From the NCBI GenBank assembly GCA_017517605.1, contig JAFWYQ010000012.1, positions 22,486 to 86,485 on the forward strand: DNA of 64,000 nucleotides. The letters run 5' to 3'. The translations under genes were made by a program, and so were the position numbers. Below, in pieces: positions 44,918 through 55,200 of the stretch (position 1 is its first letter; each line of letters opens with the position of its first letter). Below the pieces are notes generated by a model. That model was not told the DNA's origin. It searched no databases and worked only from the letters and a program-made list of their open reading frames with translations. This DNA comes from Bacteroidaceae bacterium. Its GTDB lineage: Bacteria; Bacteroidota; Bacteroidia; Bacteroidales; Bacteroidaceae.

Positions 44918-45907
44918 TTACTCAGCACGCAAAGTGAAGCGCTTGAAAGCAACCACCTTCAATTCGGGATCGGTCTCCTTCAATACCTCGCGTACAGTCT
45001 TCTTGCCATCCATGATGTCCTCCTGGTTGAGCAAGCAAACTTCCTTCAAGAACTTGCCGAGACGACCCTTGGCAATGTTCTGAATCATAGCTTCAGGCAA
45101 GTTAGCTGCCTTCTCTGCAGACACAGTAGCGATGATTTCCTTAGCCTTGGCCACATCCTCAGCAGTGATCCATCCCTTAGCCATGTTGCTCTCCATGTGG
45201 TCTTCGCTATCTACGTGAGCGGGGTTGATGCCAGCCTTCTTGAGGGCAGCCTCTACAGCCTTCTGTACCTGCTCAGCCTTAGTCTTCTCCACAGCTACAG
45301 CGATTTCCTGATTCTTGATTTCTTCAGAAACACCGTCCTCGTCGATTGCGATGGGGTTCATGGCAGCAATCTGCATAGCTACACCCTTAGCAGCAGCCTC
45401 AGCAGCCTTGTTCATGGCTACGAGAGTACAGAGCTGGTTCTTGCCCTGGTGGTTGTAAACGGTAGTATATTCACCCTCTACAGTCATGTAGCCATCAAGC
45501 TCCATCTTCTCACCAGTGATACCGCTACGGTCAGTCACTGCATCCTGTACAGTGCCATTGCCCAATGTCAAAGCCTTCACTTCGTCGAGAGTCTGACACT
45601 TGTTGGCTACAGCCAAGTCAAGGATGTCCTGAGTCAACTTCACGAAGTCTGCGTTGTTAGCCACGAAGTCAGTTTCGCACTTGAGGGCAATGATAGCAGC
45701 AAAGTTACCATCGGCCTTAGCCAATACGCAACCTTCAGAAGCGTCACGGTCAGAACGCTTGGCGGCTACAGCCTGTCCCTTCTTACGGATAATCTCCATT
45801 GCCTTATCGATGTCGCCTTCTGCTTCGTTCAAGGCGTTCTTGCAATCCATCATACCAGCGCCGGTCATTTTGCGGAGCTTGGTAATTTCAGCCATTGTTA
45901 CAGCCAT
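44918..45907 (-). CDS. tsf: Translation elongation factor Ts
   Basis: 329 residues, the Bacteroidetes size. The N-terminal UBA-like domain (AEITKLRKMTGAGMMDCKNA) and the EF-Tu interacting core (ALKCETDFVANNADF) are diagnostic. It regenerates EF-Tu-GTP. Two nearby ATGs (45907 and 45895) are possible starts. It follows rpsB on the same strand after a 143-bp gap that contains a repeat hairpin. Confidence 0.97.
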   Translation of the reverse strand: MAVTMAEITKLRKMTGAGMMDCKNALNEAEGDIDKAMEIIRKKGQAVAAKRSDRDASEGCVLAKADGNFAAIIALKCETDFVANNADFVKLTQDILDLAVANKCQTLDEVKALTLGNGTVQDAVTDRSGITGEKMELDGYMTVEGEYTTVYNHQGKNQLCTLVAMNKAAEAAAKGVAMQIAAMNPIAIDEDGVSEEIKNQEIAVAVEKTKAEQVQKAVEAALKKAGINPAHVDSEDHMESNMAKGWITAEDVAKAKEIIATVSAEKAANLPEAMIQNIAKGRLGKFLKEVCLLNQEDIMDGKKTVREVLKETDPELKVVAFKRFTLRAE

Positions 45908-45957
45908 TGTTATTCCTTTCTTATTTTAAAGTTTATACTCTTATATTTTTAAACAAG

Positions 45958-46048
45958 ATGTGTCAACATGCTAAGTTCCGACTTTTCAGCCTTAGCGTGC
46001 CGCATGGTGATTAGCACATCAGCACATTAGCACATTGACACATCGAAA
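45958..46048. repeat. Mirrored-phrase hairpin with the GTGCCGCATGG centre (copy 3)
   Basis: GATGTGTCAACATGCTAAG on the left and TTAGCACATCAGCACATTAG plus CACATTGACACATC on the right surround TTAGCGTGCCGCATGGTGA (45992-46010). It lies inside the rpsB-tsf gap, so the ribosomal message would carry it. Confidence 0.75.
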
Positions 46049-46050
46049 TA

Positions 46051-46875
46051 TTAAGCCTCTTCTGTAGCAGCGGGAGCCTCAGCAGCCTCCTCAGCCTTTT
46101 CTACACGAGCCTTAGAAGCACCTCTTTTACGAGAGGGCTTTACGGGAGCAGCTGATTCGCCGGCAGCTTCCATGTCAACCTTCTCGGCCTTACGCTCTTC
46201 GAGTCCCTCGTGGATAGCGGTGCAGCAAGCATCAAGGATTACCTCGATTGACTTGGTAGCATCGTCGTTAGCGGGGATTACGAAGTCGATGTCATTAGGA
46301 TCAGAGTTAGTATCTACGATACCAAATACGGGAATACCCAGACGGTTAGCCTCGCGAACAGCGATGTTCTCCTTCAATACGTCGATTACGAACAGAGCTG
46401 ACGGCAGACGGCTCAGGTCGGCGATAGAACCGAGGTTCTTCTCTAACTTGGCACGCTGGCGAGAAATCTGGAGGATTTCGCGCTTAGAGAGATTAGAATA
46501 AGTACCGTCGCTAGTCAACTTGTCGATGGTAGCCATCTTCTTCACAGCCTTGCGGATAGTGGGGAAGTTGGTCAACATACCACCGGGCCAGCGCTCGATA
46601 ACGTAGGGCATGTTTACAGAGGCAGCTTTCTCAGCTACCACCTGCTTAGCTTGTTTCTTAGTAGCTACAAACAGGATTCTCTTTCCTGACTTTGCAATCT
46701 GCTTCAAAGCCTCAGCGGCTTCGTTTACTTTAGCAGCAGTCTTGTGGAGGTCAATGATATGGATACCATTGCGTTCCATGAAAATATAGGGAGCCATAGC
46801 AGGGTTCCACTTTCTCTTCAAGTGACCGAAGTGGCAACCGGCTTCCAACAGTGTATCAAAATTAATTCTTGACAT
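46051..46875 (-). CDS. rpsB: 30S ribosomal protein S2
   Basis: 274 residues. The core (~1-225) is standard S2: LLEAGCHFGHLKRKWNPAMA, VATKKQAK, RWPGGMLTNFPTIRKAV and LFVIDVLKENIAVREANRLG. A ~45-residue tail rich in Ala, Glu, Lys (RKRGASKARVEKAEEAAEAP) follows, as in related genomes. Order rplM-rpsI-rpsB-tsf is conserved in the phylum. Confidence 0.98.
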   Translation of the reverse strand: MSRINFDTLLEAGCHFGHLKRKWNPAMAPYIFMERNGIHIIDLHKTAAKVNEAAEALKQIAKSGKRILFVATKKQAKQVVAEKAASVNMPYVIERWPGGMLTNFPTIRKAVKKMATIDKLTSDGTYSNLSKREILQISRQRAKLEKNLGSIADLSRLPSALFVIDVLKENIAVREANRLGIPVFGIVDTNSDPNDIDFVIPANDDATKSIEVILDACCTAIHEGLEERKAEKVDMEAAGESAAPVKPSRKRGASKARVEKAEEAAEAPAATEEA

Positions 46876-47097
46876 TTTGTTTTTCTTTTTTTTTAATCGT
46901 TTACTTTCTTTTTAGCTTTTCTGCCTTGCGGCATTTTGTTCACCAACCGTCAGGTAGTCTTTTGTCCACGAAGAATCCTGTCGGTTTAGATTCTAAACGC
47001 TATTCGATTTCAGTTCTCAAGTCCTTGAGTCTTTAAGTTTATGAGTTCCTCTGAGGAGATGCTCCAACTTATCAACCAACAAACTGACAAACTCAAA
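46876..47097. other. 222-bp spacer between rpsI and rpsB
   Basis: Contains CTCAAGTCCTTGAGTC and TATGAGTTCCTCTGAGGAG palindromes, and a mirrored ACTTAAAGACTCAAG/AACTGACAAACTC wording. A leader RNA for rpsB is possible but I cannot show a defined fold. No gene. Confidence 0.5.
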
Positions 47098-47484
47098 TTA
47101 ACGCTTACTGAACTGGAATCTTCTACGTGCCTTGGGACGACCCGGCTTCTTACGCTCAACAGCACGGGGATCGCGAGTCATGAAGCCTTCTGAACGGAGA
47201 GTCTTCTTGTCCTCGGGGTTGATCTTTACCAATGCGCGGGCAATAGCCAGACGCAAAGCCTGTGACTGTCCGGTGAAACCACCGCCACAAAGATTCACTT
47301 TGATATCATATTTCTCAGCCACTTCCAGCTTGTTCAAGGGCTGCTTCACTACATACTGCAGGATTGTTGAGGGGAAATACTGAGTCAGATCTCTCTTGTT
47401 GATAGTAATCTTTCCAGTACCCTCGGTAACGAATACGCGGGCAATAGCGCGCTTACGTCTTCCTAATGCGTTTACTACTTCCAT
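47098..47484 (-). CDS. rpsI: 30S ribosomal protein S9
   Basis: 128 residues. Starts with VVNALGRRKRAIARVFVTEG and ends with the invariant PGRPKARRRFQFSKR basic tail that enters the P site. KINKRDL-type and GGGFTGQSQALRLAIARAL segments are conserved. It follows rplM by 5 bp. Confidence 0.98.
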   Translation of the reverse strand: MEVVNALGRRKRAIARVFVTEGTGKITINKRDLTQYFPSTILQYVVKQPLNKLEVAEKYDIKVNLCGGGFTGQSQALRLAIARALVKINPEDKKTLRSEGFMTRDPRAVERKKPGRPKARRRFQFSKR

Positions 47485-47489
47485 GTTGC

Positions 47490-47951
47490 TTATTTAAGTG
47501 TATTAATGTCGATAAACTTAGGTGTCTGAGCCTCGTGCTTGTGTTCGCCACCTACATAGATGTAGAGGTTAGCCAACTGCTGGGCAGCCAAACGGTTCTT
47601 GGGCAACATACCCTTTACCACCTTCTTGAACAATCTCTCATGACCGTTAGGACGGGCAATCAAAGCCGCGGGAGTCATCTCGCGCTGTCCACCGGGGTAA
47701 CCAGTGTGACGCAGATAAACACGGTCTGTCCACTTGTTTCCTGTCAATACAACTTTGTCGGCATTGATAATGATCACATTATCGCCACAATCAGCGTTGG
47801 GAGTGAAGTTAGGTTTGTACTTTCCTCTCAACAGTTTCGCAACTTTCGCACCGAGACGGCCCAATACCTGGTCGGTAGCGTCCACAACGACCCATTCTTT
47901 GGTCGCAGTTTCCTTGTTTGCAGAAATGGTCTTGTAACTTAAAGTATCCAC
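47490..47951 (-). CDS. rplM: 50S ribosomal protein L13
   Basis: 153 residues, first gene of rplM-rpsI. Conserved L13 segments: WVVVDATDQVLGRLGAKVAK, LRGKYKPNFTPNADCGDNVI and YRHTGYPGGQREMT-like LRHTGYPGG. Its promoter lies about 140 bp upstream, leaving a leader of about 130 nt that could hold a ribosomal-protein binding site. Confidence 0.98.
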   Translation of the reverse strand: MDTLSYKTISANKETATKEWVVVDATDQVLGRLGAKVAKLLRGKYKPNFTPNADCGDNVIIINADKVVLTGNKWTDRVYLRHTGYPGGQREMTPAALIARPNGHERLFKKVVKGMLPKNRLAAQQLANLYIYVGGEHKHEAQTPKFIDINTLK

Positions 47952-48086
47952 TCTTTTAAAACTTTTAATTTGTTAACTACTAAAAAACTTCTTTTAGCCA
48001 CATCCCTGTCCCTCATCGGACACAAAAAGGCACAGTAATGCGCTATAAATTAAACTTTTATCACTAATCTGATAATAATCGGCCTG

Positions 48087-48117
48087 CAAAGGTACGCATT
48101 TTTTCTCAACCTACAAG
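48087..48117 (-). promoter_or_regulatory. Promoter of rplM-rpsI
   Basis: On the minus strand: CTTG (48114-48117), 19-bp spacer, TACCTTTG (48087-48094). Confidence 0.7.
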
Positions 48118-48349
48118 CGTTTTAACCCTCTTTTTTTCAATTGATTGAGAAAATACATCTCCAAGGAAGTCTGAAGGGGCTATATATAATAAGGTATAGG
48201 AGCCCAAACACCATTTCTCCATCTTTACGCAGGTGTAAACAATTTCAGGATGGAAATGACGGAAGTGTAAAGAGTTTCAGTTGGACCTTTAAGAAAGTGT
48301 CTATTTATCTAGCCAATGAAGCACAAAAGCCTCTACAGGAATCAGGGAA

Positions 48350-48463
48350 AGGTGCTGAAGCCAGTACCTCTTAAGGAGTACTCGAGTACTGCCTAAGGAG
48401 TACTGCAGTACCGCTTAAGCAGTACTGGAGTATTTCCTAAGAAGTACTGGCTTCGGACTTAAG
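48350..48463. repeat. 22-bp-period palindrome array D (TAAGGAGTACTCGAGTACTGCC)
   Basis: TAAG-nAGTACT units start at 48372, 48394, 48416 and 48438, exactly 22 bp apart, with decayed units at 48350 (before) and 48460 (after). Each unit carries AGTACT-nn-AGTACT-type dyads such as GAGTACTCGAGTACT and AGTACTGCAGTAC. It lies between the divergent rplM and btuB units, closer to neither. Confidence 0.92.
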
Positions 48464-48728
48464 CATGGTTGCGTGAAGTTTTGCGGTTATAACCAAATTT
48501 TCTGCACATTTTATCTCTTTTTTGCGGTTATAATCACAAAAATATCGGTTTGATTCACGTTTATACAAGAAGAGGATGCCCATTTTGAGATATCCACTTT
48601 TTCGCATGTTATGATTGCTTATGTATGGCAATGAATTTTACCCTTCCCTTATAACTCCTTTTCCATAGAGGTCAACTAATTAAAAAGCATATTTTTGACC
48701 TGTCAGATGACATTTTTTGCATTTTTTG

Positions 48729-48759
48729 TTTGCAGTTCTGTTTTTTTTGCCGACCTTTG
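48729..48759 (+). promoter_or_regulatory. Promoter of the cobalamin riboswitch operon
   Basis: TTTG (48729-48732), 19-bp spacer, GACCTTTG (48752-48759; T to G in the first base of the -7 box). Transcription would begin near 48766, just at the start of the riboswitch. Confidence 0.6.
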
Positions 48760-48769
48760 CCCCCGCATT

Positions 48770-48950
48770 TGGTTCATTGCACCTGTATGGAGCCGACTTA
48801 GGCACCGCAGACAATGATTAAAAGGGAATCAGGTGAGAATCCTGAACTGTCCCGCAGCTGTAAGTCGCTTTTCTGGGCGAACACGATGTCACTGAGATTT
48901 TCGGGAAGACGTTCGTACCGGGCGACAAGTCAGAAGACCTGCCTCTTGCA
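48770..48950 (+). promoter_or_regulatory. Cobalamin riboswitch
   Basis: The conserved core is readable: AAAAGGGAATCAGGTGAGAA, then TCCTGAACTGTCCCGCAGC and TGTAAGTCGC, and the B12 box CAGAAGACCTGCC near 48931-48943. The region precedes a BtuB-type receptor whose ATG is 40 nt further. No long terminator stem is evident after the box, so control of translation through the region near the start codon is more likely. Confidence 0.93.
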
Positions 48951-48990
48951 TCATCATTCACAACCCCCGGGTTTGGGTTAGGATTGAAAA

Positions 48991-50982
48991 ATGACAGCAC
49001 GTATTTTTAGACACAGTAGGTTTATTCTGCTGCTGGCTCTGTATCTGTGGGTACAGTGTATTGTGGCGCAGGAAGTCGGGACAAGGCTGAATCCAAGCAG
49101 TCTCGACAGTATGCAGTATTTGTCGGAGATAATCATTACTTCCAAGCAACCATTCCGTACAACTACCACGTCGCAGACACTGCAAGGCTGTGAACTTCAA
49201 GCATTGAGCACCACATCGGTGGCTGATGCATTGAAGTATTTTGCAGGCGTGCAGATTAAGGACTATGGCGGCCTTGGAGGCTTGAAGACCATCAACGTAA
49301 GGTCGCTCGGAGCGCAACATGTAGGCATCTATTTGGATGGAATACGCATCACAAACGCCCAAAATGGCACCGTGGACTTAGGAAAGTTTTCACTATCCAC
49401 AATGGATAGGGTATCACTTTACAATGCCAACAAACTGGACAAATGCCAATCCGCTTCGGAGTATGCTTCGGGAGCGACCGTATATTTGCGTACACGAAGA
49501 CCTACAAAGGATTCTTTATCCGTACAACTACGTCGTGCGTCGTTCACTACTTGGATGGCAAAAGCGAATGCGCAGTTCGAGCGGAACGGGTGGAGCGGTT
49601 TCATTGATGCTGAGTGGACTGATTCACGCGGCGACTACCCATTCCGTTATCATTCAGAGTATGAAGACACTGTAGGGCGGCGGTCCAACAGCGATATCCG
49701 TTATGGACGCATCGAGGGGGTCTTGTTCAAGGGAGGCTTTTCGTCACATATCTATTATTATGACAGCGAACGTGGCTGCCCGGGCGGTATTGTGCGGCGA
49801 CTGAGTGACAAGTATGTCAATGTGGGTCGCGAGTGGAACCGTGACTTCTTTATACAAGCCTCGTACCAGAAACAGTTTATGGAGTGCCATCAGGTGAAGT
49901 TAAATGCCAAATATACCAACGAGCACCTGCGCTATTGCACTGATTATCCAGAGAATCATAATACCGCTCGCGTAAACAACCATTATCTCCAGCAAGATGG
50001 CTATGGAGCACTTTGCTATGCATTCACGCCTTGGCCGTGGCTGTCGCTTTCTGCAAGCTATGACGTGCGCTATAGCAAGTTGGAAGCCGACTTGAAGAAA
50101 TTCGATGACGTATTCCGCCTTGACCAGAAACAGGTAATGGCAGTACAGACCAACTGGCACGGCTTACAGGCTGCCGCTTCGTTGCTGCACCAGCATTACC
50201 ACGACGTCACCTTTGCCCATGTAGGTGCTGCAGCCCCATTGGACCGCTGGACACCGGCAATCTCTGCCGCTTACACACTGAAAGGGCTCACGCTTCGCGC
50301 CTGGTATAAAAAGATTTTCCGTGCCCCTACCCTAAACGACCTGTATTACACTCAGGCTGGAAACCGGAACTTGAAGCCCGAATACACCAAACAGCTGAAT
50401 TTGGGAATAGAGTACCACTTTGACTCACCACACTGGAACGCCTCCCTACAGGCCGACGTCTATCAGAACAAGATTGAGAACCGCATCGTGTGCCTGCCTC
50501 TGAAAGGGACCTACACATGGTCGATGATGAACTATGGATACACCTTCTGCCAGGGACTCAATGCCACGGCACAGGGACGCTACCACACGAACGACTGGCA
50601 ACTCTCACTGCTCACGTCATTGACTTGGCAACATGATGTAAACCGTACCGACCCCGACGATGAGGACACGTACGACAAACCTATCTGCTATTCCCCCACA
50701 CTGTCATCGGGAGTCACCGCCATCATCGGTTGGCGCAATCTGCAACTTTCCACATCCTATCTTTATGTGGGCGAACGCATGTGGAGCTATGCCGACCCGG
50801 AGGATGTGCTCAAACCTTATCACAATATAGACACCAAACTGACTTACTCACACAACATAGGCAAGACACAATGGGGCATCTGCCTTGAAGTCTGCGATTT
50901 GCTTGACGAACAATACGAACACATTCCGCGATATCCGATGCCCGGACGCAATTATAAACTGACACTCTCATTGGGATTATGA
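48991..50982 (+). CDS. btuB: TonB-dependent cobalamin receptor, BtuB type
   Basis: 663 residues. A signal peptide (MTARIFRHSRFILLLALYLW, cut near VAQ) precedes the plug domain (~45-160, TSVADALKYFAGVQIKDYGG and YLDGIRITNAQNGTVDLG) and a 22-strand barrel ending in TLSLGL. There is no N-terminal carboxypeptidase-like extension, so it is the plain receptor type and not SusC. The riboswitch in front of it and the BtuG-like gene behind it identify the substrate as cobalamin or a related corrinoid. Its stop codon overlaps the next start (ATGA), indicating coupled translation. Confidence 0.9.
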   Translation: MTARIFRHSRFILLLALYLWVQCIVAQEVGTRLNPSSLDSMQYLSEIIITSKQPFRTTTTSQTLQGCELQALSTTSVADALKYFAGVQIKDYGGLGGLKTINVRSLGAQHVGIYLDGIRITNAQNGTVDLGKFSLSTMDRVSLYNANKLDKCQSASEYASGATVYLRTRRPTKDSLSVQLRRASFTTWMAKANAQFERNGWSGFIDAEWTDSRGDYPFRYHSEYEDTVGRRSNSDIRYGRIEGVLFKGGFSSHIYYYDSERGCPGGIVRRLSDKYVNVGREWNRDFFIQASYQKQFMECHQVKLNAKYTNEHLRYCTDYPENHNTARVNNHYLQQDGYGALCYAFTPWPWLSLSASYDVRYSKLEADLKKFDDVFRLDQKQVMAVQTNWHGLQAAASLLHQHYHDVTFAHVGAAAPLDRWTPAISAAYTLKGLTLRAWYKKIFRAPTLNDLYYTQAGNRNLKPEYTKQLNLGIEYHFDSPHWNASLQADVYQNKIENRIVCLPLKGTYTWSMMNYGYTFCQGLNATAQGRYHTNDWQLSLLTSLTWQHDVNRTDPDDEDTYDKPICYSPTLSSGVTAIIGWRNLQLSTSYLYVGERMWSYADPEDVLKPYHNIDTKLTYSHNIGKTQWGICLEVCDLLDEQYEHIPRYPMPGRNYKLTLSLGL

Positions 50983-52241
50983 AAAAACTGATTCTGCTAC
51001 TTCTTTGCGCTATCGCCTGCAACATACAGGCCCAGGAGCGCATTATTCTGTTGAACGAAGGCAACTGGCAAGCCGACAATGGTAAGATCTCCTACTTTGA
51101 AGATGGTGGGATTGTCAGCAACCAATGGTTCAGGGATGTCAACAAACGCAAACTTGGCGATACTCCCAACGACATCATTCAGATAAGCAACAACCTTATA
51201 GCCATATCTGTAAACTGGAGCAACATCATCCAATTCATCTCGCCCGATGGGAAAAGTATGGCTGAGACAGAAGATGTACCCAACAACCGCAAACTTGCCA
51301 CAGACGGGAGGTATGTTTACGTAACCTCCTATGGCCATGAGTGTGGCACTGTAAATGGATATGTCACATTCACAAAAGGGTATGTGGCCAAGATTGACAT
51401 CCAGACGTTCAAGGTGGTCGCCACTTGCGAGGTAGGGTACGAACCTGAGGGCATTGCTTATTACAAGGGACATCTCTTTATTGCCAATACTGGCGGATAT
51501 GCATTTCAGGAAGACCATGAGTATGAGACTACCGTAAGCATCATCAATGCCGAAACCATGCAGTTGGTGAAGGACATTGACACCGAGCAGATAAACCTCT
51601 ATGGAAAACTATCGCAATCTGGCCAGTATTTGTGCATCAACTCCCCGGGCGATTATTATGACATACCGGCAGCAACGGTCATTTTCGACTGTGAGAAGGC
51701 TCTTGATGGTGACGATGATTGTTTTGTGGTATTGGAATATGCCTCTACATACAGTTGCACAATGCTTGACGGCAACTTCCTTGCCATTGGCGCACGATTC
51801 ACCTATTATACCAATGAATACAAATTCAACTACCTTGTCATCAATCCCGGTGAGGTGATGGCTACCGACGGAGGAGGGGGAATAGATGAGTCATTGCCTG
51901 GCACCATGCTTGCCGACTTGCAGGCTTTGGGTATGCCGTATGGCGTATATGTCAATCCTTATACAGGATATATCTATGCAACCGATGCAGGCTCTTTTGC
52001 AGCCGCAGGAGCATTGATTCAATGGTCGCCCGAAGGAGTCTTGTTAGGCAGACACAAGGTCTATATCAATCCGGCACACTTTTTGGCTCTTCCGCCGAAT
52101 GGCGATTTCACCAAGATAGTGCCGATTGTCGGCAACAACAGACAAACCGGTGATATATACGATTTGCGGGGAGTCCGCCTGAATACACCGCCTATAGGGA
52201 AGCCATACATACAGGGAGGAAAGAAGATGATAAGATATTGA
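50979..52241 (+). CDS. BtuG-like beta-propeller (DUF5074 type) with a possible T9SS tail
   Basis: 420 residues. After the signal peptide the protein shows repeated beta-blade strings (NGKISYFEDGGIV, PNNRKLATDGRYVYVTSYGH, GIAYYKGHLFIANTGGYAF, NPYTGYIYATDAGSF), the YncE/DUF5074 propeller fold of BtuG, which captures cobalamin with very high affinity at the cell surface and hands it to BtuB. Here the signal peptide has a Cys (IACNIQAQ) but no clear lipobox or acidic export stretch. The C-terminus (DIYDLRGVRLNTPP, then GKPYIQGGKKMIRY) resembles the short T9SS sorting tails of Prevotella and relatives. Export through T9SS instead of lipid anchoring is therefore an inference. It overlaps the receptor gene by 4 bp. 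Confidence 0.8.
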   Translation: MKKLILLLLCAIACNIQAQERIILLNEGNWQADNGKISYFEDGGIVSNQWFRDVNKRKLGDTPNDIIQISNNLIAISVNWSNIIQFISPDGKSMAETEDVPNNRKLATDGRYVYVTSYGHECGTVNGYVTFTKGYVAKIDIQTFKVVATCEVGYEPEGIAYYKGHLFIANTGGYAFQEDHEYETTVSIINAETMQLVKDIDTEQINLYGKLSQSGQYLCINSPGDYYDIPAATVIFDCEKALDGDDDCFVVLEYASTYSCTMLDGNFLAIGARFTYYTNEYKFNYLVINPGEVMATDGGGGIDESLPGTMLADLQALGMPYGVYVNPYTGYIYATDAGSFAAAGALIQWSPEGVLLGRHKVYINPAHFLALPPNGDFTKIVPIVGNNRQTGDIYDLRGVRLNTPPIGKPYIQGGKKMIRY

Positions 52242-52270
52242 ACACATACATTATTAAATATTTAAAGAAG

Positions 52271-55200
52271 ATGAAAAAGTTAGTTTTAAGTTTGGCTGCT
52301 TTGATTCTATGCTGTATAAGCATACAGTCAGCCAATGTGATTGTGAAAATGAATGCCACTTCACCGTGGATGAGTCTTGTAGATAAGGCTACAGGATACA
52401 CTGTAGCAGTAGGTGACGCTACAGACAAAATATACACGTTCGATGCGCCTGGAGGCGTGTATGTACTCTCTGCCTATGCTAAAGACAGTGCAACGATAAA
52501 CGGAACAATTGAACTGAACATCAGAGAAGACCTCAAACCGGACAGTATCCAAGAGTTCGCAATCTTGACAAACACCGTCTATGCCACAAATAAGAACGAA
52601 GACAAAACTGCGTGGGAGGCAGACAAGGACTACACCATCGAAGTGGAGGTTTCTACCCGCGAGGGCGAGAGAATGGTTGTCACACTGGGCAACAGTGTCA
52701 CTGCCGGCCGCAAGACATTCCTAGCACTTTCTGGCAACAGCTACTATGTATCGCTTGTTCCCAGCGAGGAACATCAAGCCCAAGGATATATGGCCAACGA
52801 CCGCAGCGGTACCTTGACTGCCGGTGTGACCGTGAGCGGTGCCATACCGATGGGTGGAGACTATATTGTAACCTTACCCGCAGATGCCGAGATATTTATC
52901 GGCAAGAAGTTCAGCCACTTTACCAATTTCACCAAAGTAGAACCGTCAAAGACTGAGGTTGACGGGAATAATAAGAAAGTTTATTATCGCCTGGCCGACA
53001 ATCAGGTATACAACTTCCGTACATGGAAAGCTGACGGACTGACCCAAGGTGGATACTTTACCATGGATATAGATGCAGGCGAAAACTCATTCCTGAAATT
53101 CTCTGAAAGCAACTACGAGGCATTTGGTCCCAAGACCATCAAGCATGATGTGAACTGGAATGGCGGATACGAAACGGGCAATATCCTTGTCAACATCAAC
53201 GAACGTGGACATTTGCAGCTGAACGTGGGCGAGACTTATAATGCACTGCCTATGCGTTCATGGCAGTTGACCGACACGCAGACCAACAACTACTTCCTTG
53301 AACCCGACTTCCACTATACCGTCATTGACTTGAACGGAAACCCCTGTTCCGATGTTATCGAGATTGACAATGCACACACTACCACAGAGCCATGGTCAAC
53401 GATAAAAGCCATCGGCAAAGGTACTGCCATCGTGTTGGTGACATACGATGCCATAGCACTGAACTACTACAAATACAATTCTAAAGGCGACTCTCTGACG
53501 AAAACCAATTTTATGGGTGGCGAGTATTGGGGAGCCATTTGGCCCGAAAACACGGCGGCGTATGTTGTAACTGTCGGAGACAACGCTACAGCCATGCAAC
53601 CCAACATGTTTATCAATGAGGACTACAACGAAGGAGCACTGAAGACAGCAGGCAAGTATGTCGATGCCGAGCACGATGTATTCTATTATCTCGACACCGA
53701 AGAGGGCGCTACATACACCTTCACTCCCACTGGCGTGGATAAAATAGAGATTGCCTACCCCACCATCGGCGAACAGATGGCTACATACCACGGATTCGGC
53801 ACAAAGGGAGTAAACAAAAATGACGATGGCTCCTATACCCTGCTGCTGAAAGAGGGACGACAAATTGTGAAAATGACCGATACCACGGGCAACTCTATCT
53901 ATCAGGTGCTGACAGCGAAGCCCTGCCATCGCGAGATTACCAATGCAAGCCGCGAGGGTAGTACCGTTTTCCAACCTGGCGACCAAGTCAAGATTCAGTA
54001 CAGCGGACTGCATCACCCTGCCAATAAACTGGCTGGTATATACAACATGTCGGCTTATGTGACATACAACAACATTCCCAATGGCTCGTCGCTCATCCTC
54101 GGTGCCGGTCAATATACCTTCGGGTCTGCACCTGCCGCTCAAGCTGTAACGATAGACATCCCTGCAGACTATGACGCTTCGACCTCTACCGAACTGGTGA
54201 TGGACCAAGGTGTCATACAGGTAAATGGCTTTGGTGACCCCATTGGTGCCCATCGTGATATAAACAAGAACATAGGACGTTCTCCTAACTTTACCGCCAT
54301 TGCCCACAAAACATATTTCGGCCAATTGCCCGAAGTACGTATCCCCATCTCACCAATCAAGAAATTCATTCTGAAATTGGGAGCAAATGTTGACAGTGTC
54401 GAATACACCATTACTGTCGACGGCGACACATTGCGACCCAACGAGGAAGGCATATATGCTGCCACGTATGGAACCTATATGATTAAAGCATCCAAACCAG
54501 ACTATCGTTGTTACCGCACTACGCTGACCATTGGTGACGATGCCGAGGGTGAACAGACCTGTATCGTAGAGATGGTGAAGGCCGGCGAGAATGGATGGGA
54601 TGGAATCACACTCACCGAACCCAAATACGAGAACGATGTATATCAAATCAGCAATGGTGCAGAACTGGCCTGGTTTGCTGCTAAAGTGAATGATGGCGAC
54701 TATACCATATCTGCCAAACTTGTAAACGACATTGACCTTTGCAACTATGATTGGACTCCTATCGGTGGTGACAAATCAAACAAAGCCTACCAAGGAACAT
54801 TTGATGGAGATGGATATACTATTGATGGCCTCTACATCAATAATGCGAAAACCTACCAGGGGCTTTTCGGCTACACAACAAACAGTCATATCAGCGGTGT
54901 AACTGTTGATGGCGAAATAAATGCGAAACAGTATGTGGCAGGTGTCGTGGCCTACATGGGGGCGAAGACTTATGTAGACCGTTGCGTCAATAAGGCTACT
55001 GTGTCTGGTACATCAACCTACGTAGGTGGTATTACTGGTTCTGTGTCACAAGCAACGGCAGAACTTACCAATTCATACAATCTTGGCGATATTACAGGAA
55101 CGAGCAACTGTGGTGGTATTGCTGGTTACAACCATAAGAACGCTATCATCGTAAACGTATTCAGTTTAGGTACGGCTACAGGTACTAAAGTGGCAGCTTG

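Larger units (their letters stand above)
47952..48767. other. Long gap between rplM and the cobalamin riboswitch
   Basis: It contains the rplM leader and promoter, A/T-rich DNA, two small palindromes with a 6-nt loop (TTTACGCAGGTGTAAA near 48223 and TTTCAGGATGGAAA near 48243), and array D at 48350-48463. The frames 48141-48374 and 48437-48631 lie in or over repeats and do not look coding. The last 50 bp hold the receptor promoter. Confidence 0.6.

Noticed and set aside
48350-48463. CRISPR array
   Set aside because: The 22-bp units are contiguous imperfect palindromes with no spacers of unique sequence and no cas genes.
48141-48631. Small genes in the rplM-btuB gap (48141-48374 plus, 48437-48631 minus)
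   Set aside because: Both frames run through array D and A/T-rich DNA and have no promoter or homologous look.
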